A stretch of 32,245 bases of DNA from Actinomycetes bacterium (GTDB lineage Bacteria > Actinomycetota > Acidimicrobiia > Acidimicrobiales > Ilumatobacteraceae), in contig JAIXWJ010000001.1 of the NCBI GenBank assembly GCA_027491335.1, positions 1 through 32,245 of the forward strand, in the 5' to 3' direction. Shown here piece by piece: positions 16,570 to 25,763 of this stretch. Within the stretch, counting starts at the first letter, position 1. Every line of letters begins with the position of its first letter. Below the pieces are notes generated by a model. It had not been told where the DNA came from. It saw only the letters and a program-made list of their open reading frames with translations, and did not search any database. A program made the translations under genes and the position numbers.

Positions 16570-17715
16570 CTACGAAAAGAGTCTCCGACCGGCGATCTCG
16601 CAACCTTGCGACAACGCGGCGAGTTTGGCGAAGGCCACATCCGGATCGATCGTGGTGGTGCCCACGTGCACCGAGAACCCACAGTCGACGCCGGCCATCA
16701 AGCGTTCCGGGTCGACGATCTCGGCCCAACGCTCGAGTCGTTGAGCGACCAGTTCGGGATGCTCGATGTAGTTGCTCTGTGGCTCGATGACTCCCGGGCA
16801 GATGAACTTGTGGTCCGGAACTCCACTCTCTTTCAGCGCCTGCCATTCGTGAGCGTGACGCGGATTCGCACCCTCGAACAAGACGGTCTGCGGCTTGGCC
16901 TTCCAGACGATGTCGATGAAGTCGTTGATCGGCACGTCATGATGATGCGGACCGGCGTAGTTGCCCCAGCACAGGTGCATTCGCAGCTGTTCCGCGGGAA
17001 TGTTCCGAACCGCGTGGTTGAGTGCTTCGATGTTCACCTCGATCGTGCGTCGATACTCCGCAAGATCCATGTGGGCGTAGGCGCTGTGACGTCCCATCGC
17101 CAGGTCGGGGCAGTCGAGTTGCACCACCGCACCGGCGGCCGCGATCGCTTCGTATTCGAAACGCATCGCCTCGGCGATGGCGAACACGTACTCGTCACGA
17201 GTCGCGTAATGCTCGTTGTTGAAGAACACCGAGATGACTCCGGGCGATGCCGCGCTCGTGAAGATCTGCTCGTGGCCATGAGCGGTGGCTGCCTTTCGCA
17301 ACTCGACCATGTCGCGCACGGCCGCTTCACGGTCGATCACGGTGATGTCGGCCGTGCACGCCGGAGCGGCGCGTTTGCGACGACCGGGGTTCCCGGCCAC
17401 GGCTTCGGCGCTACGAGGGAAATCCTGCAGATCCTCGAAGAAGTAGTTCTGAACCGATTGCCCGTTGAACCCCGACAGTCGATCCTTGACGTAGGTGGCG
17501 TAGGACGGCTTCGACATCTCGCCGTCGTTGATGACGGTGACGCCGGCCTCCACCTGCCGCTTCACCACCGAATCGATGGACCGAATGATCTCGGCGTCGA
17601 GAGCCTCACGATCGACCGGAATACCGTCGTTGACGGCGAACATCAACCGGATGAGGTCGTCGGGCCGGGGAAGGCTGCCGGTGTGGCTGCTGGGAATCAC
17701 TCGCGATGCGGACAT
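16570..17715 (-). CDS. Cobalamin-independent methionine synthase (MetE C-domain) family protein
   Basis: 381 residues, about the size of a single MetE catalytic barrel (full MetE is about 750). All four zinc ligands of the family appear in order: His247 and Cys249 in MHLCWGN, Glu281 in LFEGANPRH, and Cys345 in GVDCGFS. The N-terminus SSHTGSLPRPDD matches the MetE barrel start. Such short forms include methyltransferases acting on other methyl donors or thiol acceptors, and epoxyalkane:CoM-transferase-like enzymes, so methionine synthesis is not proven. AGGAGGA lies 5 nt before the ATG. It follows a Fur-family gene by 46 nt. Confidence 0.87.
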   Translation of the reverse strand: MSASRVIPSSHTGSLPRPDDLIRLMFAVNDGIPVDREALDAEIIRSIDSVVKRQVEAGVTVINDGEMSKPSYATYVKDRLSGFNGQSVQNYFFEDLQDFPRSAEAVAGNPGRRKRAAPACTADITVIDREAAVRDMVELRKAATAHGHEQIFTSAASPGVISVFFNNEHYATRDEYVFAIAEAMRFEYEAIAAAGAVVQLDCPDLAMGRHSAYAHMDLAEYRRTIEVNIEALNHAVRNIPAEQLRMHLCWGNYAGPHHHDVPINDFIDIVWKAKPQTVLFEGANPRHAHEWQALKESGVPDHKFICPGVIEPQSNYIEHPELVAQRLERWAEIVDPERLMAGVDCGFSVHVGTTTIDPDVAFAKLAALSQGCEIAGRRLFS

Positions 17716-17723
17716 GTGTCCTC

Positions 17724-17739
17724 CTGTCGGACGAAGTTA
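17724..17739 (-). promoter_or_regulatory. Possible promoter upstream of the MetE-like gene
   Basis: On the minus strand TAACTT (17739-17734) is followed by CGTCCGACAG. This partly resembles the two elements at 11831 and 15924 (TAC-TT then GTCCG-CAG). It would allow separate transcription of the MetE-like gene from the Fur gene upstream. The evidence is weak. Confidence 0.3.
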
Positions 17740-17761
17740 CACCGGCCGTCGGGTGTCGACG

Positions 17762-18199
17762 TCACCGACACGCGGCGCAACGACCGAGCAGGTCGAGGCG
17801 GTGTCCGGTCAACACGAAGCCGGCATCGGCCACCGTGGGGGCCAGACCTTCGTCCAGCAGTCGCTCCACCCTTTCGGGGATCTCGATGTCGAGAACCTGC
17901 CCGCACGTGATGCACACCAGATGGTGGTGATGGCCTTTCATCTCCTCGGCCAATTCGAACGCCGCCCGGTCGCCGTTCGTCAACACCTTCACCACGACAC
18001 CGGCCGATTCCAGAACCGCGAGATTCCGATACACGCTGCTCTGGGGAAGGTCGCGAGCGGCATCGACGATTTCGGTGGCGATCATCGGATGCGCGGAACG
18101 GCTCAATGCATCCACCAACTGTCGTCGGCCCTCGGAGTACCGCTGATCGACGGCCGCCAACCGGCGTTGCGCGATTTCGTGAACGTCGATGGTCGACAC
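17762..18199 (-). CDS. Fur-family metal-dependent regulator (Fur/Zur/Nur type)
   Basis: 145 residues. Residues 20-75 form the winged helix, with DLPQSSVYRNLAVLESAGVVVKV as the recognition helix and wing. The dimer domain has HHHHLVCITCG (His90-93, Cys96, Cys99) and ends in GHRLDLLGRCAACR (His133, Cys141, Cys144), so both CxxC structural zinc sites are intact. Whether it senses iron, zinc or peroxide cannot be read directly; adjacency to a zinc-ligand MetE-like gene makes a Zur role attractive. It starts 2 nt after the stop of the NAD-binding gene. Confidence 0.92.
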   Translation of the reverse strand: MSTIDVHEIAQRRLAAVDQRYSEGRRQLVDALSRSAHPMIATEIVDAARDLPQSSVYRNLAVLESAGVVVKVLTNGDRAAFELAEEMKGHHHHLVCITCGQVLDIEIPERVERLLDEGLAPTVADAGFVLTGHRLDLLGRCAACR

Positions 18200-18201
18200 G
18201 T

Positions 18202-19179
18202 TCAGGCTCCCGATCCGACGTACTCGAAAATCGTGATGCCGCGCTTGATCACGTCATCCAGAATCGCGCCATTGGGAAGGTCGGCCGAGCCCAACACCAC
18301 GACGCCCGTCGGGAGAGCCGATGACAGAACGGACGCCGCCGCGGCACATGCCACCGCGCCACTGATGATGCCGGTGCGTTCGGCGGTGCCGGCCACTTCC
18401 GTGCGTCGCTCTCCACCTCGCGATCCACGAATCTCGACGCGCACACCACCGAGACCACCTTCGGCATGTGGGGGCGACATCATCGGTAGACGCGCGGTGA
18501 GTCGATCCCGACGGGTGGCCGACACGCGCGCACTGATGCGCGTCGCCGACGGGAACGCCCGCTGCAACGTGAGGGGATCGGCCAGTTCGGCGCGATAGCA
18601 ATCACGACTTCCGATGGGCTCGGGAAACCACAGAAGTTCGCGTCCACTACCCCCGGGTCGCGTGATCCACTGTCCGTCATGCCATCCGGGGGCATCTCCG
18701 GCCAAGGCGCGATGATGCTGACGGGCGCACGCCGGTCCACCGGTGCCATGCACGCCCACATGTATTTCGTCGATGACGTCGACGCGCGACGCCAGTTCCG
18801 CCACCAACAACCCCGACAAACCGGGGCTCGCCGCCGCTCCCACCACGATCGACACACCGTTGGCGCGAGCGACCGCGTCCAACTCCAGCAAGTCGCGAAC
18901 ATCGTCCACGTCGTCGCTGCTGCACACCACGCTCACACCACGCTCCACCAATCGTCGTGTCAATGAGCTCTGTCGTGACGGCATGGCCAGCACCACCACC
19001 GAGGTTTCGTCCGGACGAACGTCGATCGCACTGTCGATGGGCCGCGCCTTGAGGGCTTGGGCCGTGACCTCCTGAACGTCGGGACGACGATCGTGAACGA
19101 GAACGGGAATGGACGACGACGTCAACTGACGGGCCACCCGGGCACCGACCACTCCGAGCCCCACCACCGCGACCGACAT
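18202..19179 (-). CDS. NAD(P)-binding Rossmann protein, saccharopine-dehydrogenase-like
   Basis: 325 residues. It begins with a textbook dinucleotide fold, VAVVGLGVVGARVARQL (GxGxxG), then VLVHDRRPD and VVLAMPSRQSSLTRRLVERGVSVVCSSDDVDDVRDLL, as in saccharopine or homoserine dehydrogenase-like proteins. The C-terminal half (VGAAASPGLSGLLVAELASRVDVIDEIHVG...) shares the reductase-domain style, but I do not recognise a defined function. Start ATG 19179 gives the usual short lead into the Rossmann strand; a TTG at 19215 is possible but would overlap the upstream small gene. It sits between a 44-residue membrane peptide (5 nt upstream) and the Fur gene (2 nt downstream), so it is probably in their operon. 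Confidence 0.8.
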   Translation of the reverse strand: MSVAVVGLGVVGARVARQLTSSSIPVLVHDRRPDVQEVTAQALKARPIDSAIDVRPDETSVVVLAMPSRQSSLTRRLVERGVSVVCSSDDVDDVRDLLELDAVARANGVSIVVGAAASPGLSGLLVAELASRVDVIDEIHVGVHGTGGPACARQHHRALAGDAPGWHDGQWITRPGGSGRELLWFPEPIGSRDCYRAELADPLTLQRAFPSATRISARVSATRRDRLTARLPMMSPPHAEGGLGGVRVEIRGSRGGERRTEVAGTAERTGIISGAVACAAAASVLSSALPTGVVVLGSADLPNGAILDDVIKRGITIFEYVGSGA

Positions 19180-19184
19180 GTCGT

Positions 19185-19319
19185 TCACGACGGCGGTCGG
19201 GTGAGTTCGCGCCAACCACCTCGTTCGGGTGGAACTCCGCCCTTACCGCGAATGCGCAGGATGGCCGCGGCGATTCCGGTGAGCGTGATGGCGGCGATGG
19301 CTCGACGGAGCATCTTCAT
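19185..19319 (-). CDS. Small membrane peptide (44 aa)
   Basis: Two ATG codons (19319 and 19313) open a frame with a basic start (MKMLRR), one hydrophobic helix AIAAITLTGIAAAIL and a basic, Gly/Pro-rich tail. Many actinobacteria carry such one-helix peptides of about 40 residues. It ends 5 nt before the NAD-binding gene and diverges from terC. Function is unknown. The frame is open further upstream through the terC antisense strand, but that part is not credible. Confidence 0.5.
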   Translation of the reverse strand: MKMLRRAIAAITLTGIAAAILRIRGKGGVPPERGGWRELTRPPS

Positions 19320-19365
19320 GAATATCAATCTAACCCCCGTCCCACTTTCCCCTCGGGGGTGTGTA

Positions 19366-19372
19366 ATACCGT
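19366..19372 (+). promoter_or_regulatory. Probable leaderless promoter of terC
   Basis: Overlapping TAATAC (19364-19369) and TACCGT (19367-19372) -10 candidates lie 8-11 nt before the ATG, with no Shine-Dalgarno. The 61-nt gap also holds the divergent promoter for the small peptide gene. Confidence 0.4.
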
Positions 19373-19380
19373 AAGGCGCC

Positions 19381-20133
19381 ATGGATTGGATCTCCGACCC
19401 CACCGCATGGAGCGCCTTGGCCGCGCTCCTCACCCTCGAGATCGTGCTCGGCGTCGACAACGTCGTGTTCATCTCGATCTTGGCCTCGAAGTTGCCTCCC
19501 GGGGAACAAGAGCGAGCCCGCAAGGTGGGATTGTTGGCCGCGGGCGGCATGCGCGTTCTTCTGCTGTTGGCCGTGGGTTGGGTGATCACTCTGAAAAAGG
19601 AGCTCTTCGCCATCGGCTCGGTGGGCTTCAGCGGCAAGGAGTTGATCCTGTTGGCCGGCGGCCTGTTCCTGATTTACAAGGCCACCAAGGAGATCCACCA
19701 CAAGTTGGAGGGTGACGCGGGCGAAACCTCGGCCAAGGTGGCCCCCACGTTCGCGGCCGTCATCGCCCAGGTGATGTTGCTCGACCTGGTGTTCTCCATC
19801 GACTCGGTGATCACCGCCGTCGGCATGACCACCTACGTCTGGGTGATGGTCATCGCCATCGTCACGGCGGTCATCGTGATGTTGGCCGCATCCAAGGCCA
19901 TCTACACCTTCGTCAACGCCCATCCGTCGGTGAAGATGTTGGCGCTCGCCTTCTTGTTGTTGATCGGCACCACGCTCATCGCCGAGGGGTTCGGACAGAA
20001 GATCCCCAAGGGCTACATCTACGCGGCGATGACGTTCTCGGTGTTCGTCGAGGTTCTCAACATCGGATCGCGACGCAAGAAGAAGGCCGTCGAGCCGTTG
20101 CACCTGCGTGAGCCGGTGGTCGCCGACAAGTAG
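19381..20133 (+). CDS. TerC-family integral membrane protein
   Basis: 250 residues with about seven hydrophobic helices. The two TerC signature segments are present: LEIVLGVDNVVFISIL (Asp26) and LDLVFSIDSVITAVGM, each placing an Asp in a membrane helix where metal binding is expected. The family includes manganese exporters and tellurium-resistance proteins in the cytoplasmic membrane. Only this gene is present; no other ter genes are nearby. It converges on tRNA-Ile 14 nt away, with no clear terminator between. Confidence 0.9.
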   Translation: MDWISDPTAWSALAALLTLEIVLGVDNVVFISILASKLPPGEQERARKVGLLAAGGMRVLLLLAVGWVITLKKELFAIGSVGFSGKELILLAGGLFLIYKATKEIHHKLEGDAGETSAKVAPTFAAVIAQVMLLDLVFSIDSVITAVGMTTYVWVMVIAIVTAVIVMLAASKAIYTFVNAHPSVKMLALAFLLLIGTTLIAEGFGQKIPKGYIYAAMTFSVFVEVLNIGSRRKKKAVEPLHLREPVVADK

Positions 20134-20147
20134 CCAGCGGGCTGGGT

Positions 20148-20224
20148 TGGTGGGGCTAACAAGAATCGAACTTGTGACCTCATCCTTATCAGGGATGCGC
20201 TCTAACCGACTGAGCTATAGCCCC
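20148..20224 (-). tRNA. tRNA-Ile (anticodon GAT)
   Basis: On the minus strand the acceptor GGGGCTA pairs with TAGCCCC, the anticodon stem CATCC/GGATG encloses CTGATAA (anticodon GAT), and the T-loop is GTTCGATTC. Discriminator A is followed by an encoded CCA (20150-20148). It lies just past the DUF3566 gene downstream of gyrA. Confidence 0.96.
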
Positions 20225-20261
20225 AGCGGTTTGCCACCCTATCGGCGGACGATCCGAACCC

Positions 20262-20852
20262 TCAACCGCGGGTGCGGAGCTTCTTGGGTTCCGGATCCGG
20301 CTTCTCTTCCAGCACGGTCATCCGCACCCCGCCCACCAGGTCGGTGATGAGGTTGAAGGTGGTCACCATCAGGACCGCGAGTCCGGTCAGGCCCACCACG
20401 AGGAAGAGCCCGAGAATCCACGCCTGATGGAAGAGTTCGCCGCCCTTGAACTCGAAGGACTCCCAACCGAAGCTCTCGAGGAAGCGTTCCACGTTGTCGA
20501 CGGTTCCGGTGGCGTTGGCCACGTTCCACAGCAGGACCCCCGCCAGCAACAGCGTGAGGTACAGCACGAAATGAAACACCAGCGTCACCTTGAAGACGCT
20601 CCAGACATCGATGTGGCGGATGATGCGCGTTGTGCGGCGAACGGGGCGGCGTTCGAACACCACTGTTCGAGAAGGAACGGTCTCGGGCGCACGTGACCGC
20701 GTGCGAGTGCTCGGCGCGGGAGTTGGCGCGGGGGCAGATGTGGGTGGCGCGGGCGTCACCGGCTCATCGTCGGGCAGGACCGCCGGCACGATGAAGAACG
20801 GATCGTCGCGACGACGGTCGTCCGCATCGGATCGAGAGTCGTCGGTTCCCAC
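20262..20852 (-). CDS. DUF3566 transmembrane protein
   Basis: 196 residues from the GTG at 20852. An acidic, then Pro/Ala/Thr-rich N-terminus is followed by the DUF3566 domain: RIIRHIDVWSVFKVTLVFHFVLYLTLLLAGVLLW (first helix), then ILGLFLVVGLTGLAVLMVTTFNLITDLVGGVRMTVLEE (second helix and signature). In mycobacteria the same family follows gyrA. Function is not established; a link to the cell envelope has been suggested for relatives. A TTG at 20897 overlapping the previous stop is an alternative start, but TACGCT sits exactly 6 nt before the GTG, which favours a separate leaderless transcript. Confidence 0.85.
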   Translation of the reverse strand: MGTDDSRSDADDRRRDDPFFIVPAVLPDDEPVTPAPPTSAPAPTPAPSTRTRSRAPETVPSRTVVFERRPVRRTTRIIRHIDVWSVFKVTLVFHFVLYLTLLLAGVLLWNVANATGTVDNVERFLESFGWESFEFKGGELFHQAWILGLFLVVGLTGLAVLMVTTFNLITDLVGGVRMTVLEEKPDPEPKKLRTRG

Positions 20853-20858
20853 GCGATC

Positions 20859-20864
20859 AGCGTA
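20859..20864 (-). promoter_or_regulatory. -10 element of a probable leaderless promoter for the DUF3566 gene
   Basis: TACGCT on the minus strand ends 6 nt before the GTG at 20852. The same TANNNT-N6-start layout is seen at 9997 and, with slight variation, at 7693. Confidence 0.4.
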
Positions 20865-20893
20865 GAACACCGCTGGGGTGGTTCGGTGTCGCG

Positions 20894-21181
20894 TCAACCG
20901 CCAACGGCATCGGAACGAAAGGTCCGACCATCTCGCGTGGTCACGACGATGGTCAACCGTCGTCCGTGATCTTCATCGATCCATTCCATCGACGACAGGG
21001 ATGCGCCATTGCGACGCGCTGTTTCGTTGGCCGCCTCCGGTCCGTCGACGATTCCGGCCAACACCACCGCATCGGCCACCAGTTGCCCACGCCGAAACTC
21101 CACATCGTGGGCATTGACGTTGACCAACCCCACCATGGTGGTCGCCGTGAGTGCGACCACCGCCAACAGCGGAAGGATCAC
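20894..21181 (-). CDS. Small TadE/pseudopilin-like membrane protein
   Basis: 95 residues. The GTG start overlaps the gyrA stop (GTGA), so translation is probably coupled. A hydrophobic segment [20 protein letters not shown] is followed by a pattern like that of TadE/TadG-type actinobacterial proteins: [33 protein letters not shown], then a short beta-rich tail. Such proteins normally sit in tad pilus clusters; none is seen here. The basic residues that usually precede the helix (Arg-Arg-Arg) lie just upstream of the GTG in the same frame but inside gyrA, with no start codon nearby. The family call is tentative. Confidence 0.6.
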   Translation of the reverse strand: MILPLLAVVALTATTMVGLVNVNAHDVEFRRGQLVADAVVLAGIVDGPEAANETARRNGASLSSMEWIDEDHGRRLTIVVTTRDGRTFRSDAVGG

Positions 21182-23658
21182 TCGTCGTCGGTTGCCAGGA
21201 TCAGCGCCACGGACGTGACCTGCTGACCAGGCTCGACCGTCATCACCTTCACGCCCGAGGCCGTGCGGCCTTGCGACGAAATGGTGCGGACATCGGTGCG
21301 GATGGTGGTGCCTCCCGAGGAGACCGCCACGATTTCGTCGTCGATGCCCGCCATGAAGGCCGCCACCACGTAGCCCTTCTTCTCGCGCACCTGAATTCCG
21401 CGCACGCCGATGCCACCACGGGATTGACGGCGGAACTTGTCCAGTTGAGTGCGCTTGCCGTAGCCCGCTTCGGTGACCATCAAGATGGCGGCGTCATCGC
21501 GCGCGAGGTCGGCCGAGACCACTTGGTCGCCGGGGCGCAACTTCATGCCCCGCACACCGGCCGCGGCTCGTCCCATCGCACGCACCTCGGTTTCCGAGAA
21601 ACGAATGGTCATGCCCGACTTGCTGACCATGAAGATGTCGTCGTTGCCGGTGGTGACGATCACGCGCATCAACTCGTCGCCGTCACGCAGGTTCAGGGCG
21701 ATCAAACCGTCACGACGTCCGTTGTCGTACTCATCGAACGACGTCTTCTTGACCACACCATCACGGGTGGTGAAGAACAAGTAGCGCTCGGCGTCGAAGG
21801 AACGGGTGTCGATGATCGCCTCGATGGTCTCGCCGATCTGCAACGGGAGCAAGTTCACGATGGGCACGCCCTTGGCGGCGCGTTCGCGTTCGGGGAGGTC
21901 GTGGGCGCGTAGGCGATACACGCGGCCGCGGTTCGAGAAGAACAGCAGATACGCGTGAGCCGTGGTGAAGATGACGTGCTTCACCACGTCCTCGCTCTTC
22001 AACTTGGCTCCGGCCACACCCTTGCCTCCGCGCTGCTGGTTGCGGAAGTTGCTGGCGGCCACTGACTTCACGTACTGGGCCTCGGTCATGAGGACCACCA
22101 ACTCGGTGTCGTCCACCAGATCCTCGAGGCTCATCTCGCCGGCCTCGAAGGTGATGGGGCACACGCGTGGTGTGGCGAAATCGTTCTTGATCTCCGTCAT
22201 CTCGTCGATGATCACGCCACGCAACTTCTTGTCGTCGGCCAGGATCGACTGGAACTCGGCGATCTTCTCGTTCAGTTGAGCGATCTCGGCCTCGAGGTCG
22301 ATGCGCGACAGTCGCGTGAGTTGACGCAACTGCATGTCGAGAATGTCGATGGCCTGCACTTCGCTGAACTCGTAGGGCTTGGCCATCAACGCGGCTTTGG
22401 CCGCGCCCGCGTCTTCGCTCTCGCGAATCAACTTGATGATCGCATCGATGACGTTGAGAGCCTTGATGCGTCCTTCGAGCAAGTGCAGTCGGCGTTGGGC
22501 CTTGTCGAGACGGAACTCGGTGCGTCGAGTGAGCACCTCGATTTGGTGGCGGATGTAGCCGTTGATGGCGTCGATCAGCGTCAGCTGACGCGGAACGCCA
22601 TCGACCAGGGCCACCATGTTCACGCCGAAGCTGGTTTGCAGTTGGGTCTGCTTGTAGAGATTGTTCAACACCACATTGGCGTTGGCATCTCGCTTCAGGG
22701 TGATGGTGAGGTTGGTCTTGCCGCCGGACGAACCGTCGTTCACGTCGGCGATGCCGTCGAGTTCGCCGTTGTCGACCAACTCTTGGATACGGCCCGCAAT
22801 GGCCGAACAGCTGGTCTGATACGGGAGTTCGGTGACGACGATCTGCATGCCGCCACGCTTGGTTTCCTCGATGGTGGCGGTGGCGCGCATCTTGATGCTT
22901 CCGCGTCCGGTGCGATAGGCGTCGTTGATGCCGGACCGACCCAGGATGACTCCGCCGGTCGGGAAGTCGGGTCCCTTCACGATGCCCATCACGTCATCGT
23001 TCGACGCCTCGGGGTTGGCCAACACGTGCACGCACGCGTCGATCACTTCACCCAGGTTGTGGGGCGGAATGTTGGTGGCCATACCCACCGCGATGCCCTG
23101 GCTGCCGTTCACCAACAAGTTCGGGAATCGCGACGGCAGAACGGTGGGTTCCTCGCGTGATCCGTCGTAGGTGGCAACCATGTCGACGGTGTTCTCGTCG
23201 ATGTCGGCCAACAGGTGCATGGCCAATGGATGCAGGCGACATTCGGTGTAACGGCTGGCGGCCGGTCCGAAGTCGGGTGATCCGTAGTTGCCGTGGAAGT
23301 CGATGAGTGGATGACGCAACGAGAACGGCTGCGCCATACGGACCAGTGCGTCGTAGATGGCGCTGTCACCGTGCGGGTGGTACTTGGCCATGGTGTCGCC
23401 GCTGACGCGGGCCGACTTCACGAACGGACGATCGGGCCGGAAGCCCTGCTCTTCCATGTCCCAGATGATGCGACGGTGCACCGGCTTCAGGCCGTCGCGC
23501 ACGTCGGGAAGAGCGCGGGCCATGATGACCGACATCGCGTAGTCCAGGAACGAACGCTCCATCTCGTCCTGAAGGGCGACGGGCTGAACGGAGATGATCG
23601 GCTCGTCGGGTGTCGAACCTTCGTCGGGTGTGGGCGGGGGTGTCTTCTTGCTGGCCAT
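21178..23658 (-). CDS. gyrA: DNA gyrase subunit A
   Basis: 826 residues. GyrA breaks and rejoins DNA in the A2B2 gyrase that introduces negative supercoils. The catalytic Tyr is Tyr137 in AASRYTE. The quinolone-pocket residues are Ser99 and Asp103 in [10 protein letters not shown], the pair associated with susceptibility. The long coiled-coil arm lies around residues 360-500, and the C-terminal beta-pinwheel opens with the GyrA box variant QQRGGKG. Its ATG overlaps the gyrB stop by one base (TGATG). A TadE-like ORF overlaps its end. Confidence 0.98.
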   Translation of the reverse strand: MASKKTPPPTPDEGSTPDEPIISVQPVALQDEMERSFLDYAMSVIMARALPDVRDGLKPVHRRIIWDMEEQGFRPDRPFVKSARVSGDTMAKYHPHGDSAIYDALVRMAQPFSLRHPLIDFHGNYGSPDFGPAASRYTECRLHPLAMHLLADIDENTVDMVATYDGSREEPTVLPSRFPNLLVNGSQGIAVGMATNIPPHNLGEVIDACVHVLANPEASNDDVMGIVKGPDFPTGGVILGRSGINDAYRTGRGSIKMRATATIEETKRGGMQIVVTELPYQTSCSAIAGRIQELVDNGELDGIADVNDGSSGGKTNLTITLKRDANANVVLNNLYKQTQLQTSFGVNMVALVDGVPRQLTLIDAINGYIRHQIEVLTRRTEFRLDKAQRRLHLLEGRIKALNVIDAIIKLIRESEDAGAAKAALMAKPYEFSEVQAIDILDMQLRQLTRLSRIDLEAEIAQLNEKIAEFQSILADDKKLRGVIIDEMTEIKNDFATPRVCPITFEAGEMSLEDLVDDTELVVLMTEAQYVKSVAASNFRNQQRGGKGVAGAKLKSEDVVKHVIFTTAHAYLLFFSNRGRVYRLRAHDLPERERAAKGVPIVNLLPLQIGETIEAIIDTRSFDAERYLFFTTRDGVVKKTSFDEYDNGRRDGLIALNLRDGDELMRVIVTTGNDDIFMVSKSGMTIRFSETEVRAMGRAAAGVRGMKLRPGDQVVSADLARDDAAILMVTEAGYGKRTQLDKFRRQSRGGIGVRGIQVREKKGYVVAAFMAGIDDEIVAVSSGGTTIRTDVRTISSQGRTASGVKVMTVEPGQQVTSVALILATDDE

Positions 23659-25613
23659 CAGATATCGAGGAACCTCACGTCTTTGGCGTTGGTCTGGATG
23701 AAGTGTTTGCGGCTCTCGACGTCGTCGCCCATGAGCACGCCCATCACTTCATCGGCCAAGGCCGCTTCTTCGACCGTCACTTGCAGCAACGTGCGGGTGG
23801 CGTCGGACATGGTGGTGCTACGCAACTCTTCCCAGTCCATTTCGCCCAGACCCTTCAGTCGCTGGAACTCCTTCTTGTGGTTCGGATGCTCCTCGAGGAA
23901 CCGGTTCTTGGCCAGGTCGTCCTTGAGGTAGATCTTTTCCTTGCCGATCTCGGTGGAATACAACGGCGGCTGCGCGATGTACACATAACCGGCTTCCACG
24001 AGAGGTCGCATCTGGCGGAAGAAGAACGTCAACAGCAACGTACGGATGTGGCTGCCGTCCACGTCGGCGTCGGCGAGGATGATGATCTTGTGATAGCGGG
24101 CCTTGGCCGCATCGAATTCGTCACCCACACCACCACCGATGGCCGTGACCAACGCGGTGACTTCGTTGTTCTTCAACATCTTGTCGAGTCGCGCGCGTTC
24201 GACGTTCAGGATCTTTCCGCGAATGGGCAGGATCGCTTGGGTGCGCGGATCGCGGGCGTCGAGCGCGGTGCCACCGGCCGAGTCACCCTCGACGATGAAA
24301 ATCTCGCTCTCGTCGGGATTGCCACTGGTGCAGTCCTTCAACTTGTCGGGCATACCCGCGCCAGCCAGGGCGGTTTTGCGTCGCACGGCGTTGCGGGCGT
24401 TCTTGGCCGCCACGCGCGCTTGCGCGGCTGCTTGGGCCTTCTTCACGATCTTGTTGGCTTCGGTGGGATTCTCGTCGAGCCATTCGGCGAGACGTTCGTT
24501 GGTGACCTTCTGCACGAACGAACGCATGGAGACGTTTCCGAGCTTGGCTTTGGTTTGACCTTCGAACTGGGGCTCGGACAGTTTCACCGAGATGATGGCC
24601 GTGATGCCCTCGCGGATGTCCTCACCCAGAAGGTTGTCGTCTTTCTCCTTCAGCAAGCCGCGATTCTTGGCGTACTTGTTCACGACACTGGTGAGAGCGG
24701 TCTTGAAACCCTCCACGTGCATTCCACCTTCGATGGTGCTGATGCCGTTGGCGTAACCGTGGATTCCCTCGTGGTATCCGGTGTTCCACTGCAAGGCGAT
24801 GTCGAGCATCTGCCCTTCGTCTTCGTCCTCGTAGTGCGCCACCTTGCTGAACAGCGCTTCCTTGGACTGATTCAGGTGCTTCACGAAATCGACGATGCCG
24901 CCCTTGTATTGGAACGTGACCTCTTGTTCCCTGCCGGGACGCTCGTCCTTGAAGGCGATCTCGAGGCCTCGGTTGAGGAAGGCCATGGTCTGCAGTCGTT
25001 CCAGAACGGTGCGCGCCACGAACTCGGTTCCCTCGGACGCGAAGATGGTGGGATCGGGAAGGAACGTGACCGACGTTCCGTTCTTGCGTCCGCGACCCGG
25101 TGTGTCACCGACGACAGAAATCTTGCCGGTCGGCTTGCCGCCATCGACGAATTCCATTTCGTGACGCTTCCCGCCGCGATCGATCTGCAGGTGAACACGC
25201 TTGGAGAGAGCGTTCACCACCGACACGCCCACGCCGTGAAGTCCGCCGGACACCTTGTATCCCTCGCCGCCGAACTTTCCGCCGGCATGGAGCACGGTCA
25301 GCACCACCTCGGCGGCGCTTTTCCCCTTGTGGGGCCCGGACGGGTAGGGGTCCACGGGAATTCCACGACCGTTGTCGTCCACACGGCAGGACCCGTCGGC
25401 CAGCAACGTGACCCCGATGCGGTCACAGTGGCCGGCCATGGCCTCGTCCACGGAGTTGTCGACGACTTCCCAGATCAGGTGATGGAGACCGGCCAAACCG
25501 GTGGAGCCGATGTACATGCCCGGACGCTTGCGAACCGGATCGAGGCCCTCGAGTACTTGGATGTCTTTGGCGCCGTAATCAGCGGTGGCGGTGGTGGTGC
25601 TCTTGGTGGACAC
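23658..25613 (-). CDS. gyrB: DNA gyrase subunit B
   Basis: 651 residues. The GHKL ATPase domain shows [10 protein letters not shown] (catalytic Glu49, Asn53), DNGRGIP (80-86) and the lid [15 protein letters not shown]. The TOPRIM domain has EGDSAGG and DADVDGSHI, the acidic metal site. The C-terminus is the standard GyrA-binding tail. The start is a GTG with GAGGA 5 nt upstream. It is followed directly by gyrA. Confidence 0.98.
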   Translation of the reverse strand: MSTKSTTTATADYGAKDIQVLEGLDPVRKRPGMYIGSTGLAGLHHLIWEVVDNSVDEAMAGHCDRIGVTLLADGSCRVDDNGRGIPVDPYPSGPHKGKSAAEVVLTVLHAGGKFGGEGYKVSGGLHGVGVSVVNALSKRVHLQIDRGGKRHEMEFVDGGKPTGKISVVGDTPGRGRKNGTSVTFLPDPTIFASEGTEFVARTVLERLQTMAFLNRGLEIAFKDERPGREQEVTFQYKGGIVDFVKHLNQSKEALFSKVAHYEDEDEGQMLDIALQWNTGYHEGIHGYANGISTIEGGMHVEGFKTALTSVVNKYAKNRGLLKEKDDNLLGEDIREGITAIISVKLSEPQFEGQTKAKLGNVSMRSFVQKVTNERLAEWLDENPTEANKIVKKAQAAAQARVAAKNARNAVRRKTALAGAGMPDKLKDCTSGNPDESEIFIVEGDSAGGTALDARDPRTQAILPIRGKILNVERARLDKMLKNNEVTALVTAIGGGVGDEFDAAKARYHKIIILADADVDGSHIRTLLLTFFFRQMRPLVEAGYVYIAQPPLYSTEIGKEKIYLKDDLAKNRFLEEHPNHKKEFQRLKGLGEMDWEELRSTTMSDATRTLLQVTVEEAALADEVMGVLMGDDVESRKHFIQTNAKDVRFLDI

Positions 25614-25763
25614 GGATTCCTCTGTTGGACGGGCGAGCGGCGAGTCGGGCGCCTATGAGTGGGCAGGCCACGAACCGACGTGACACAACACGGAAAACCT
25701 TAGTCGCTGGGTGTGACACGGACGTGGCAATTCATCCCATTTATGCTGGGAAAACGCCGGTTT
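25614..25763 (-). promoter_or_regulatory. gyrB upstream region
   Basis: A 150-nt gap between dciA and gyrB, AT-richer near 25690-25760 than its surroundings. On the minus strand TAAGGT (around 25700) could be a -10 box; the remaining leader is about 80 nt and ends in the gyrB ribosome site. This gap suggests gyrB-gyrA has its own promoter. No small gene is visible. Confidence 0.35.

Noticed and set aside
16399..17910. 503-codon plus-strand open frame
   Set aside because: It runs antisense across the terminator and the MetE-like gene, which has intact zinc ligands and a strong ribosome site. The plus-strand product shows no family features.
19381..20133. Tellurite-resistance island suggested by a TerC-family gene
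   Set aside because: Only a lone TerC-family gene is present; no terABDEZ-like genes are nearby. Lone TerC proteins are common, and some are metal exporters.
23610..25658. 682-codon plus-strand open frame opposite gyrB (also 26998-28176 and 28421-29716)
   Set aside because: Antisense shadows of gyrB, recF/dnaN and dnaA caused by GC-biased codon use.
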